From assembly GCA_965221555.1 (NCBI GenBank), contig OZ244895.1, forward strand, positions 806,001 to 870,000: a DNA stretch of 64,000 bases, written 5' to 3'. Of the stretch, positions 52,763-61,300 are shown in pieces. Position 1 is the stretch's first letter. Every line of letters begins with the position of its first letter. A program made the translations under genes and the position numbers. The notes under the pieces were generated by a model that searched no databases, had not been told where the DNA came from, and saw only the letters and a program-made list of their open reading frames with translations. The stretch comes from JAJEAD01 sp965221555. Lineage in GTDB: Bacteria; Pseudomonadota; Gammaproteobacteria; HK1.

Positions 52763-54043
52763 TTACTCCGAGATCTTCCCGTCTTTCACCAGAAGCTTGC
52801 GCAGCTCTTCCTGGGCTGCCGCCATCGCCTCCGCAACGGGCTTTTGTCCGGTGGCCGCGAGGTTCAGCTCGCGTCCGACCTCCTCCACGAACTCGGTGGT
52901 GTAGGTGAAGACCGGGAAGTCCTGCGTTCCGGCCAGGATCTCTCCCAGAATCGGGTAGTAGGGCCGGGCCGACACCACGTCCGGATCGGTGAAGATCGGG
53001 GCCTGGGTCGGCGCTCCGCCGAGCATCGCGCGTTCCTTGGCGACCTCGGGCGACTCCGCCCACTTGATGAAGCTCCACGCCGCTTCCTTGTTGGGGCTCG
53101 AGTTGGGGATCGCCCATCCCCATCCCCCGTTCAGTCCGCCACCCGGGTTGGGCGCGATGCCGACCTTTCCGGCCACCGTCGATGACTCGGGATCTTCAAA
53201 TCCGGCGTACAGGATGTTGAAGGTGACGAAGCTGTACGCCTTGCCCTGCGCCATGACGTTGAAGGCCTCGTCGAAGCAGAAGGACTCCGAGCCCGCCGGG
53301 CTGTAGTTCACCACCGCTTCCCGGTAGTACTCCATCGCCCGAATCGCCTCCGCGCTATCCAGCAGGGGGTTCCAGTTCTCGTCGTGGTAGCGTCCACCCT
53401 GGGAATAGAGGTAGTTGGCCCACTGCATGGAAATGCAGTCGCCGCGCTGCCCCTGGATCACGGTTCCGAAGAAGTCACGCTCACCGTCGCCGTCATTGTC
53501 CCGGGTGAAGAAGGCGACCTGCTTCCAGTATTCGTCCCAGGACTCCGGCACCTTGAGGTCCATGCCGTGCATTTCCTTGAAAGCCGCCTGCTCGGCGGGG
53601 TCGTCGAGCAGATCCTGCCGATAGATGACGGCCATGGAGTAGTTGTAGAAGGGCAGCATGTAAAGGACGCCGCCGACCCTGCCGACGAGGTCCATCAGCT
53701 TCGGCACGTAGACGTCTACGTCGACGCCGTCGCGCGCCACGAGATCGTCGAGCGGCATGAGCCAGCCCGCCTTGGTGAATTCGCCGACCCAGTAGAAGTC
53801 CACGACGATGAGGTCGTAGCTGCCTTGCGGCGAAATCAGTTGCGGCACCAGCTTGGAGTGCATGTCGATGTAGCTGATTGCCTCGATCTCGACATCGATC
53901 CCGCTTTGCGCCTCGAACTGCGGCAGCAGTTCCTGGATGTAGCGGGTGTCGGGCACCGTCTCCATGAGAATCCGGATGGTCTCGGCCCTCGCCGCGCCCG
54001 CGGTGAGGGCAAGTACCGCAACAATCATCAGAATGCGTCGCAT
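52763..54043 (-). CDS. Carbohydrate ABC substrate-binding protein (SBP_bac_1)
   Basis: The 426-aa periplasmic receptor has a signal peptide (MRRILMIVAVLALTAGAARA) from the ATG at 54043, preceded by AAGGAG. The mature part is a type of extracellular solute-binding protein 1: IRILMETVPDTRYIQELLPQFEAQSGIDVEIE, YDLIVVDFYWVGEFTKAGWLMPLDDL and GGWGWAIPNSSPNKEAAWSFIKW. It lies between the two permease genes, an order that differs from the common receptor-first arrangement. Confidence 0.92.
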   Translation of the reverse strand: MRRILMIVAVLALTAGAARAETIRILMETVPDTRYIQELLPQFEAQSGIDVEIEAISYIDMHSKLVPQLISPQGSYDLIVVDFYWVGEFTKAGWLMPLDDLVARDGVDVDVYVPKLMDLVGRVGGVLYMLPFYNYSMAVIYRQDLLDDPAEQAAFKEMHGMDLKVPESWDEYWKQVAFFTRDNDGDGERDFFGTVIQGQRGDCISMQWANYLYSQGGRYHDENWNPLLDSAEAIRAMEYYREAVVNYSPAGSESFCFDEAFNVMAQGKAYSFVTFNILYAGFEDPESSTVAGKVGIAPNPGGGLNGGWGWAIPNSSPNKEAAWSFIKWAESPEVAKERAMLGGAPTQAPIFTDPDVVSARPYYPILGEILAGTQDFPVFTYTTEFVEEVGRELNLAATGQKPVAEAMAAAQEELRKLLVKDGKISE

Positions 54044-54136
54044 GGTCCTGTCTCCTTCTCGGTTATGGTGACTGTCAGTCGCGAGGGCAAGGTGCGCACT
54101 ACCCCGACGACCATCGAACACTGACCGCTCGGGCGC

Positions 54137-54955
54137 TCACTTGAGTGCGCCGAGCGACAGTCCCTTGACCAGGTACCTGCGCATGAAGGGAAGCAGCAGG
54201 AACACCGGCAAGATAGCGCATATGGTGGCGGCCGACAGGAGGGCGATGTCGACGCCGCGGTGGGTCTGGAATGAGGACAGGCCAACCGGGAGCGTGTTCG
54301 TATGCGGGCCGCTCAGGATCAGCGCGAAGAGGAACTCGTTCCAGCTCAGGATGAATGCGAGCAGGCCGGCGGCGAGGATCCCCGGGGCGGCGACCGGCAG
54401 GGTGATGCGCAGGAAGGCCTGGAAGCGGGAGGCGCCGTCGACCCGCGCCGCCTGCTCCAGCAGCGCGACGTCGCCCTCGAAGAAGGCGATCAGCAGCCAC
54501 GCGAGGAAGGGCAGGCTGAGCGTCATGTGGGCCGCGATGAGGCCCGGCAGCGTGTTGAGAAGGGAAGCCTTGAGAAAGAGCGTGAACAGCGGAAGCACCA
54601 GAATGACCGGGGGAAGCATCTGGCTCGACAGCACGAAGAGTCGCAGCGCGAGACCGCCGGTATCGTAGCGGGCGAAGGCATAGGCCATCGCGGCGGCGAG
54701 GGGAAGCGCCACGAGGGTTGCACCGGTGGCCACCGTGAAGCTGTTCAGGAAGTAGTTGAAGAAGGGATAGCCCGTGAAGATCTCGACGAAGTTCGCAAGA
54801 CTCGCTTGACCCCACTCGGGCGGAATCTTGTAGGCGGTCACCTTGTCGGTGAGCGCGACTCTTGCCAGCCAGACAAGCGGCAGCACGATGAGCGCGCTGA
54901 AAGCGATCAGCACGCAATGAGGCAGAATCCGGAAGAGGAGGCCACGTTGCGGCAT
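54137..54955 (-). CDS. Carbohydrate ABC transporter permease (MalG/UgpE type)
   Basis: The 272-aa permease has six hydrophobic segments and the EAA loop EQAARVDGASRFQAFLRITLPVAAPG. The ATG at 54955 begins MPQRGLLFRILPHCVLIAFSALIVLPL; upstream in-frame sequence is the DM13 gene in another frame and not coding here. It is the first gene of the four-gene transporter set and lies 16 bp after the DM13 gene. It forms the channel with the MalF-type permease. Confidence 0.91.
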   Translation of the reverse strand: MPQRGLLFRILPHCVLIAFSALIVLPLVWLARVALTDKVTAYKIPPEWGQASLANFVEIFTGYPFFNYFLNSFTVATGATLVALPLAAAMAYAFARYDTGGLALRLFVLSSQMLPPVILVLPLFTLFLKASLLNTLPGLIAAHMTLSLPFLAWLLIAFFEGDVALLEQAARVDGASRFQAFLRITLPVAAPGILAAGLLAFILSWNEFLFALILSGPHTNTLPVGLSSFQTHRGVDIALLSAATICAILPVFLLLPFMRRYLVKGLSLGALK

Positions 54956-54971
54956 CAATCCCCTCGTCGCG

Positions 54972-55457
54972 TCATTCCAGGCGCGCGCTCGCGATGTACA
55001 TCGCGAATGCCTCGCACCACACGACGACGTTGTCGTACACGTCCGGATCAACCTCCGGCGGAATCGGGAAGGACTGCGGACCCGAGAAGACATCGAGGCT
55101 TGCGATCTCGACCGCTTCCGGCTTGACCCCCAGGAACTCCTCCCGCGTCTGTACGAAGGACTTGCTCAGGTAGACGCGGTAATCGGGCCCCGGTGAGAGC
55201 CGGACTGCTTCTTCGAATACCAGAGTGCCTTCCGAGACCCGGACCGGCCCCTCGCCCCAGTGCAGGGGGTCGGAGCCGGGGCTGTTCCGATCGAAGCTGC
55301 CCCTCGGATCGCGCTCGGCCGCCTCCGGAGCCTCGGCGCGCTCCTGAACGCCAAGGCGCCATTCCACCACGATGGGCAGCGTGTACACGCCGAGCAGGAA
55401 CCCGCCGACGCCTCCGATCACAATGCCTGTGACCAGCGCAGTGAAGAACCGTTTCAT
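54972..55457 (-). CDS. DM13-domain membrane-anchored protein
   Basis: The 161-aa protein has one N-terminal membrane segment (LVTGIVIGGVGGFLLGVYTLPIVV) and a C-terminal DM13 domain of about 100 residues: EGPVRVSEGTLVFEEAVRLS, GPDYRVYLSKSF and YDNVVVWCEAFAMYIASARLE with the conserved Cys near the end. DM13 has been proposed to carry electrons through a redox-active Cys. It sits just upstream of a sugar ABC operon on the same strand (16 bp gap), so it is probably co-transcribed; no functional link is known. Confidence 0.82.
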   Translation of the reverse strand: MKRFFTALVTGIVIGGVGGFLLGVYTLPIVVEWRLGVQERAEAPEAAERDPRGSFDRNSPGSDPLHWGEGPVRVSEGTLVFEEAVRLSPGPDYRVYLSKSFVQTREEFLGVKPEAVEIASLDVFSGPQSFPIPPEVDPDVYDNVVVWCEAFAMYIASARLE

Positions 55458-55503
55458 GCGAGCGTCCTCCGATCCCGGACTCGGGGGCTCAGGATACCCA
55501 AGA

Positions 55504-56316
55504 TCAGGATTGCGTAGCGTCTGGCTTTGCCGCGCCCCCGGTCGCGCCGGGCGTCACGCGGGCGCCGATGTCGGGATCGAGGGCAAAACGCCGGGGCGCG
55601 AGCCCGTAGTGGAACCAGGTCGCGAAGCTGTACATGTCGTATACGGGAAGGCCGGTGCGGTCTCGGATGGCGGCGGACCAGGGCATCATGTTCGTGCACT
55701 CGAGCACGATGGCGCCCACCTCCGGGTGCTTCGTTCGAAGCGAGTTCGCGGCATCGAGCACGTCCTCCCGCGCGGCGTCCACATCGAGCTCGGGAAGGTC
55801 GCCGAGCAGGACTCTGGAGAGCTCCCGGCCCGACTCGGTGCCGACCACGGGCGTGTCCGGCGCGGCGCCCGCCGCGGCGAGGTGCTCGGGGCGCAGGTCG
55901 GCGGCCGAGACGGTGAGCACGCCCGCCCGGCGGCCCGGCGGAAGCAAGCGCTCGACGAAGGGCACCTGCATCAGGCTCGATGCCGCCACCGGCACCGCGC
56001 AGGCCGAGGCCAGCTCCGATTGAAACAGGGAGAGGAAGCCGCAGCTCGTGGTGATGCCGTCCGCGCCCGCCCGCACCAGCGCCCGCGCCGCTTCCAGGAA
56101 GGGTTCGAGCAGGCCCTGCGCCTGCTCCCGTACCACTCTTCGGGGCGAGGCTCCCGGCACCACCGCGTAGAGCACCGGAAAGGGCCAGGTGCCCGCGTTG
56201 CCGATGTCTCCGGGCACGCGCGGGAAGCGGGTCTCCAGGCAGAGAATGCCAAGGCCCGCCCCATAGACGGTCTTTCCTCCCCGCGCGATGGGTCTGGTGA
56301 CCGGGGGTGAATCCAT
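55504..56316 (-). CDS. Aspartate/glutamate racemase-family protein
   Basis: The 270-aa protein has the two-Cys Asp/Glu/hydantoin racemase pattern: GADGITTSCGFLSLFQSE near residue 85 and GAIVLECTNMMPWSAAIR near 205, each supplying one catalytic Cys. Start MDSPPVTRPIARGGKTVYGAG at 56316 follows AGGAG at 9 nt. It lies upstream of the DM13 and sugar ABC genes on the same strand and downstream of a tRNA on the opposite strand. Related proteins include arylmalonate decarboxylase and maleate isomerase, so racemisation is not certain. Confidence 0.85.
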   Translation of the reverse strand: MDSPPVTRPIARGGKTVYGAGLGILCLETRFPRVPGDIGNAGTWPFPVLYAVVPGASPRRVVREQAQGLLEPFLEAARALVRAGADGITTSCGFLSLFQSELASACAVPVAASSLMQVPFVERLLPPGRRAGVLTVSAADLRPEHLAAAGAAPDTPVVGTESGRELSRVLLGDLPELDVDAAREDVLDAANSLRTKHPEVGAIVLECTNMMPWSAAIRDRTGLPVYDMYSFATWFHYGLAPRRFALDPDIGARVTPGATGGAAKPDATQS

Positions 56317-56461
56317 CGGCCGCTTCTCCTGTCGGTTCGCGTCGCCGTCTCCCCCGCCATCCGGCGTATCCGGGTTCGGGCGCGTCGAAGGAATCATGAT
56401 GCCGGAGCGTCGTACCGGCCACCCCCTTTCTTCGATGACTCGCGTATCATCGCTACGCGTC

Positions 56462-56538
56462 GCGCCCGTAGCTCAGCTGGATAGAGTGTTGGCCTCCGAA
56501 GCCAAAGGTCACAGGTTCGAATCCTGTCGGGCGCGCCA
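56462..56538 (+). tRNA. tRNA-Arg(CCG)
   Basis: A complete 77-nt cloverleaf with encoded CCA. The acceptor arms are GCGCCCG and CGGGCGC, the anticodon stem TTGGC/GCCAA encloses the loop CTCCGAA with anticodon CCG at 56496-56498, and the T arm is ACAGG-TTCGAAT-CCTGT. It decodes CGG, common in this GC-rich genome. Confidence 0.97.
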
Positions 56539-56649
56539 GAGTTTCCGCGGTTGTGCGAGTGCGGGCGTCCGCCCCCTGACCGGACTTCCCTGCGCGTAGT
56601 GTAGCCTCCGCGCCCTCGCCGCACCGCGTCCCGTTCCAGGAGGACATCC

Positions 56650-57792
56650 GTGAACCACGTTCGTTCGATCTTCTCATCGCCCGCACAGCCCCTTACCGGG
56701 GATCCGACCCGGTCCTGGACCATGCCGTCGCGCTACTACACGGACCCGGAGGTCTACGAGGAGGAGAAGCGGGCGATTTTCGCCCGGACCTGGCACTACG
56801 TCGGGCACCTGTCGCGCCTTGCGAATCCGGGCGACTACCTGACTCTGGAGATCGCCGACGAGAGCGTCTTCGTCATGCGGGGCGAGGACGGGCAGCTTCG
56901 CGGCTTCTTCAACGTGTGCCGGCACCGGGCGCACCGCCTCCTCGAGGGTGCGGGCAACTCGCGCACCATCGTGTGCCCCTACCATGCGTGGTCCTACCAC
57001 AGCGACGGGCGGCTGCGCCATGCGCGCCTTGCCTCCCGAATGTGCGACTTCGATTCCGCCGCATTCCGGCTCCCGGAAGTGAAGGTGGAGACCATGCACG
57101 GTTTCGTCTTCGTGAACCTTGACCCGGGCGCCGCTTCGATCGCCGACAGCGCGCCCGGAATGGCGGCCGATCTGGCCGCGCTCGTGCCTCGGCTTGCGGA
57201 GCTCGAGCCGGTTGAGAGTTTCGTTTTCGAATCGGAGCAGGGGGCGGAGTGGAACGCGAACTGGAAGGTAGTGGTCGACAATTACCTTGAGTGCTATCAC
57301 TGCGCCACCGCCCATCCCGCGCTCGCCGATCTCATGGTGATGGCGAGCTTCGAGCACGTCGTGCACGAGCACTGGAGCCGGCAGGTCTCGCGTGAATCAC
57401 GAAACGCGAATTCCGCCTACGCCTTCTCCCGCGAGGACGATGTTCAGATCGCCGCCTTCTGGTACCTCTGGCCGACGACCTCGATCTGGCTGGTGCCCGG
57501 CTCCCCCAATCTCTACGTGCTCGCGATGATGCCGAGCGGCCTTGATACGACCCTGTTCTCGGGACACCGCTACGCGGTCCAGGGAGAGCGCGACGAGGTG
57601 AGAGGCGCCTACCTGAGTGCGGTCCTCGGTCCGGAGGACCAAAGCCTCTGCGAGTCGGTGCAGAGGGGTTTGAAGTCCCGATCCTACGACCAGGGGCCCT
57701 TCGTGGTGGATGCCGAGCATTCGGGCATCGCCGAACACGGGGTGCACCGCTTCCATCGCCTCGTGGTGGAGAGCCTCACGCCACCGTCCTGA
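56650..57792 (+). CDS. Rieske-type ring-hydroxylating/N-demethylating oxygenase, alpha subunit
   Basis: The 380-aa oxygenase has a Rieske [2Fe-2S] centre (CRHRAH near residue 90 and CPYHAWSYH near 110) and a mononuclear iron site in VVDNYLECYHCATAHPAL. The GTG at 56650 follows AGGAGG at 6 nt. The fold and length match aromatic-ring dioxygenase alpha subunits and also the glycine betaine/proline betaine demethylases (GbcA, stachydrine type), which seem plausible given the MttB-family gene elsewhere in the window. No reductase gene is adjacent. Substrate not assigned. Confidence 0.88.
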   Translation: MNHVRSIFSSPAQPLTGDPTRSWTMPSRYYTDPEVYEEEKRAIFARTWHYVGHLSRLANPGDYLTLEIADESVFVMRGEDGQLRGFFNVCRHRAHRLLEGAGNSRTIVCPYHAWSYHSDGRLRHARLASRMCDFDSAAFRLPEVKVETMHGFVFVNLDPGAASIADSAPGMAADLAALVPRLAELEPVESFVFESEQGAEWNANWKVVVDNYLECYHCATAHPALADLMVMASFEHVVHEHWSRQVSRESRNANSAYAFSREDDVQIAAFWYLWPTTSIWLVPGSPNLYVLAMMPSGLDTTLFSGHRYAVQGERDEVRGAYLSAVLGPEDQSLCESVQRGLKSRSYDQGPFVVDAEHSGIAEHGVHRFHRLVVESLTPPS

Positions 57793-57958
57793 AACTGTTG
57801 GAGCCCGCGGGGCGCCAGAGACGCTTCGCCGCGGTGCGGAAGCAGATACTCGAGAGCGCGGATGTCGGCCGGGACAATGGCGTTCGTGAGCCAGGGCGCG
57901 AGGCGGCAATCTGTCCTCTGCGCCCCGGAGAGGGACCTTGCCCCGGCCAGCGCGGGCT

Positions 57959-58250
57959 AGCCCGGATGTTTCACCGATTTCCTACTGCGGACGCCAATAT
58001 GCTCGTGTTAGCGGGTCGTACTCCCTCAAGCCGCTTTGACGTAGTGTCGGCTACCTGCTTCGCTGCGCAGTCCTTGGCGTAGCTCGCAAGCCAAGGCAAG
58101 CCATCCTTGGCTTGCCCGCTCGCCGGGGCAAAGCGCCACCGGCGCTTCGCCTTTATCGGGCTCGCCGTTGCGCGTCTTTCGGTCCGTGCACCCCACTATC
58201 ACGGCATCTTGGCGCCCGAAGCGGCCGAAAATCGGTGACACATCCGGGCT
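57959..58250 (+). mobile_element. MITE-like element, full-length copy (292 bp)
   Basis: Terminal inverted repeats of 22 bp flank the element: left AGCCCGGATGTTTCACCGAT and right ATCGGTGACACATCCGGGCT, complementary except one base. A central hairpin GGCAAGCCA-TCCT-TGGCTTGCC is at 58095-58116. It encodes no protein. Full or partial copies occur near 15275, 20521, 21860, 24065, 25990, 38895, 42243, 46676 and 58925. No clear target duplication is visible. It occupies most of the 548-bp gap after the Rieske oxygenase gene; the remaining 166 bp before it show no gene. Confidence 0.75.
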
Positions 58251-58340
58251 GGTCCTGCCGGCGGCGGGAGGATCGCTTGTACACTCCCGGTCGGTCTGCG
58301 ATCATCGCGCGCCGTCAATGGCGCGTTTCGAGGAAGAGTG

Positions 58341-58865
58341 GTGAGCAAGGCGGACGACATTTTCTGGAAGGAGTTCGGGGTGATCCTTCTGCTCCTGTTC
58401 GCCTTCGCGGTCGCGATGTTCGTCGCTGCGCGAGTGATCGGCGCCGCTGCGATGGAACGCATGCATTCGAGTCCGAACTCGGTTGCGACGCGGATCGAAC
58501 CGGTCGGACAGGTGCGGATCGGCGACCCCACGCAGCAGAGCGCGGCGGAGACGGTCGAGGGGGCGATGGCGACCGCTTCCTCCTCGGAGGTCGCCGTCGC
58601 CGCGGCGGATGCGACCTCGGGCGAGAGCGTGTATCAGGGACTGTGCCATGCCTGCCACGCGGCCGGGCTTGCGGGCGCGCCCAAGCCCGACGACAGCGAG
58701 GCCTGGCAGGAACGGGCGGAGAAGGGCCTCGATGCGATGCTCGCCATCGCGATTCAGGGTGTCGGCGGCATGCCGCCCCGGGGCGGCAACCCCGCGCTGA
58801 CGGACGAGCAGCTCCGCGACGCCATCGAGTTCATGCTGGTGCAAGCGGGGCTGGAAGCGGGATAA
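58341..58865 (+). CDS. Membrane-anchored cytochrome c5-like protein
   Basis: The 174-aa protein has an N-terminal membrane anchor (FGVILLLLFAFAVAMFVAARVIGAA), an Ala/Glu-rich linker of about 65 residues, and a C-terminal c-type haem domain with CHACH in SVYQGLCHACHAAGLAGAP and the distal Met ligand in GVGGMPPRGGNP. Such c5-type proteins carry electrons in the periplasm between respiratory complexes and oxidases. The GTG at 58341 was chosen for its spacing from GAGGAAG. It stands between two repeat copies, facing uvrD. Confidence 0.88.
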   Translation: MSKADDIFWKEFGVILLLLFAFAVAMFVAARVIGAAAMERMHSSPNSVATRIEPVGQVRIGDPTQQSAAETVEGAMATASSSEVAVAAADATSGESVYQGLCHACHAAGLAGAPKPDDSEAWQERAEKGLDAMLAIAIQGVGGMPPRGGNPALTDEQLRDAIEFMLVQAGLEAG

Positions 58866-58924
58866 GCCGTAGTCCGCACGCCCTCCGGGCGCCTACTCCC
58901 GATTCTCCCGGGAGCCTGCAAGGA

Positions 58925-59105
58925 AGGGCCAACCCTGGCTTTTCCGACCATGCGGTTGGGGACGGCAATCTGCTCGTGTTTGCGGGCCGTACTTCCTCAA
59001 GACGCATCGATCTGGTGTCGGCCACGTCGTCAGCGTCCTCCGATTCGTGCGATGCACGGCCACGGCTTCTCCGCGCCCGAAGCTACCGAAGACGGCCAGA
59101 GCCTC
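58925..59105 (+). repeat. Partial copy of the intergenic MITE-like repeat
   Basis: GGCAATCTGCTCGTGTTTGC, GGCCGTACTTCCTCAAG, TGTCGGCCACGTCGTC and the end CGCCCGAAGCTACCGAAGAC correspond in order to blocks of the full copy at 57959-58250, but the central hairpin is gone. It ends at the uvrD stop. Confidence 0.6.
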
Positions 59106-59109
59106 GTAT

Positions 59110-61287
59110 TCAGGCAGGCTGGAGATTGGCGTAGGCGATTACCAGCCACTTGGCGCCCGCGCCGGCGAAGTTCACTTGTACCCGGGCGTGGTTTCCGTCG
59201 CCTTCGAGGTTGAGCACCACGCCTTCGCCAAACTTCGGATGGTTCACGCGTTGGCCGAGGCGGAACTGGCCGGACGCGGATTCTCCGCCGAAGCGCGACA
59301 CCGGCGCCTCCCGATAGAGCGGGCGTGACACGCTCGCGCGCAGGCGCACTTCCTCCACGAGTTCGGCGGGAATCTCCCGCAAGAAACGCGAGGCGGGCGA
59401 GAAGCGCTCGGTGCCGTGGAGACGGCGGCTCTCCGCGTAGCTCAGGACGAGTTGCTGGCGGGCGCGGGTCATGCCCACGTAGCACAGCCGGCGTTCCTCC
59501 TCCAGGCGCTGGGGCTCGTCGATGCTGCGCTGATGGGGGAAGAGACCCTCTTCCATTCCGGTCACGAACACCACGGGAAACTCCAGGCCCTTGGCCGCGT
59601 GCAAGGTCATCAGGTGCAGAGCATCGTCGTCATCGCCGGCCTGCTCCTCGCCGGACTCAAGCGCCGCGTGCGCAAGGAAAGCGTTCATTGCGCTCGCGTC
59701 CTCCCCTTCTGCCTCGGCGAGCGCATCGAAATACTGCTCCGCCGCGCTCGCCAGCTCTTCCAGGTTCTCGGCCCGGGCCTCTGCCCGCTCTTCGCCCTCC
59801 CGCTGGTAGTGCTCGATGAGCGCGGCGCGCTCGACCGCCAAGCGCACCTGCTCCGCGGCGGGGAGAGTGCGGGTCTCTTCCTCCAGAGTGTCGATCAATG
59901 CCGTGAACGCTCCGAGCGCGCCGGCCGCGCGAGCGCTGAGCCCACCGGTCTCGCGCAGGTGACGGGCCGCGTCCCACAATGACGACTCCCGATCCCGGGC
60001 CGCCTCACGCAGCACTTCCACCGTGCGCGAGCCGATGCCTCGGGGTGGAGTGTTGACCACCCGTTCGAAGGCCGCGCCGTCGTGGCGGTTGGCGACGAGA
60101 CGCAGGTACGCGAGCGTGTCCTTGACCTCGGCCCGCTCGTAGAAGCGAAGCCCCCCGTAGACCCGATAGGATACGCCAGCCGCGATCAGGGATTCTTCGA
60201 GCACCCGGGACTGCGCGCTTGTCCGGTACAGCACTGCGATGTCGCGGCGTCGCATGCCGCCTTCGATGCAGTGCTGTGCGCGTGAGACCACGAAGCGCGC
60301 CTCGTCGACCTCGTTGAATGCTGCGTAGAGGGTGATCGGCTCTCCGGTGTCGCCGGCCGTCCACAGCTCCTTGCCGAGACGGTCCTGGTTGTGGGAGATG
60401 AGTGCGTTTGCCGCCCCGAGGATGGTGCCCGTCGAGCGGTAGTTCTGCTCCAGCCGGAACACCGTGACGTCGGGAAAGTCCCGGGTGAGCTGGTTCAGGT
60501 GACCCACCCGCGCGCCTCGCCAGCCATAGATGGACTGGTCGTCGTCGCCCACCGCGAACATCAGTCCCTCGGAGCCGGCGAGCAGTCGGAGCCACGCGTA
60601 CTGAATGGCATTGGTGTCCTGGAACTCGTCGACGAGGAGGTGGGTGAAACGCCGGCGGTAGTGCGCGAGGATGTCGTCGCGATCGCGCAGCAGCTCGTGG
60701 GTGCGCAGGAGCAGTTCGGCGAAATCGACGACGCCGCTTCGCCGGCACATTTCTTCGTAGGTACGGTAGATGGTGACCAGGCGCTCCAGCTCCCCGTCGC
60801 CGCGCTGCTCGACGTGACTCGCGCGCAGGCCCTCGTCCTTGCGCGCGTTGATGAAGCCCTGGATTCGGCGCGGCGCCCAGCGCTTCTCGTCGAGGTCGAG
60901 ATCGCGCAGCACTCGGCGAATGCAGCGCAACTGGTCTTCGCTGTCCAGAATCTGGAAGCCCGGGGGCAGGCCCGCCACTTCCGCGTGAGCGCGCAGCAGG
61001 CGATTGGCAAGGCCGTGAAAGGTGCCCACCCACATGCCTCCGGTCGGGCGGCCGAGCATGCCTTCGATGCGAGTACGCATCTCCCCCGCCGCCTTGTTGG
61101 TGAAGGTGACGACGTAGATGCTCCATTCGGCCGCCTCGCCGGTGGCGAGCAGCCAGGCGATGCGGTGCACGAGCACCCGGGTCTTGCCGCTTCCCGCCCC
61201 CGCGAGCACGAGGTGATGGCCGGGCGGGGCGGCCACCGCGTCGCGCTGGGCCTTGTTCAGCGGGTCGAGAACATGGGTCAGGTCCAC
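59110..61287 (-). CDS. uvrD: DNA helicase II
   Basis: The 725-aa 3'-5' superfamily 1 helicase acts in nucleotide excision and mismatch repair. Motifs in order: Q motif LNKAQRDAVAAP, Walker A AGAGSGKTRVL, Ia VTFTNKAAGEMR, Walker B LLVDEFQDTN, III VGDDDQSIYGWRGA, IV RLEQNYRSTG, V LMTLHAAKGLEFPVVF and VI EEERRLCYVGMTRAR. The C-terminal about 40 residues (RLGQRVNHPKFGEGVVLNLEG) are the RNA-polymerase-binding Tudor-like region. Residues match E. coli UvrD nearly motif for motif, the clearest sign of a gammaproteobacterium. A GTG at 61287 gives the family length; the frame runs further upstream without support. Confidence 0.95.
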   Translation of the reverse strand: MDLTHVLDPLNKAQRDAVAAPPGHHLVLAGAGSGKTRVLVHRIAWLLATGEAAEWSIYVVTFTNKAAGEMRTRIEGMLGRPTGGMWVGTFHGLANRLLRAHAEVAGLPPGFQILDSEDQLRCIRRVLRDLDLDEKRWAPRRIQGFINARKDEGLRASHVEQRGDGELERLVTIYRTYEEMCRRSGVVDFAELLLRTHELLRDRDDILAHYRRRFTHLLVDEFQDTNAIQYAWLRLLAGSEGLMFAVGDDDQSIYGWRGARVGHLNQLTRDFPDVTVFRLEQNYRSTGTILGAANALISHNQDRLGKELWTAGDTGEPITLYAAFNEVDEARFVVSRAQHCIEGGMRRRDIAVLYRTSAQSRVLEESLIAAGVSYRVYGGLRFYERAEVKDTLAYLRLVANRHDGAAFERVVNTPPRGIGSRTVEVLREAARDRESSLWDAARHLRETGGLSARAAGALGAFTALIDTLEEETRTLPAAEQVRLAVERAALIEHYQREGEERAEARAENLEELASAAEQYFDALAEAEGEDASAMNAFLAHAALESGEEQAGDDDDALHLMTLHAAKGLEFPVVFVTGMEEGLFPHQRSIDEPQRLEEERRLCYVGMTRARQQLVLSYAESRRLHGTERFSPASRFLREIPAELVEEVRLRASVSRPLYREAPVSRFGGESASGQFRLGQRVNHPKFGEGVVLNLEGDGNHARVQVNFAGAGAKWLVIAYANLQPA

Positions 61288-61300
61288 TCCCGGGGCCTCG

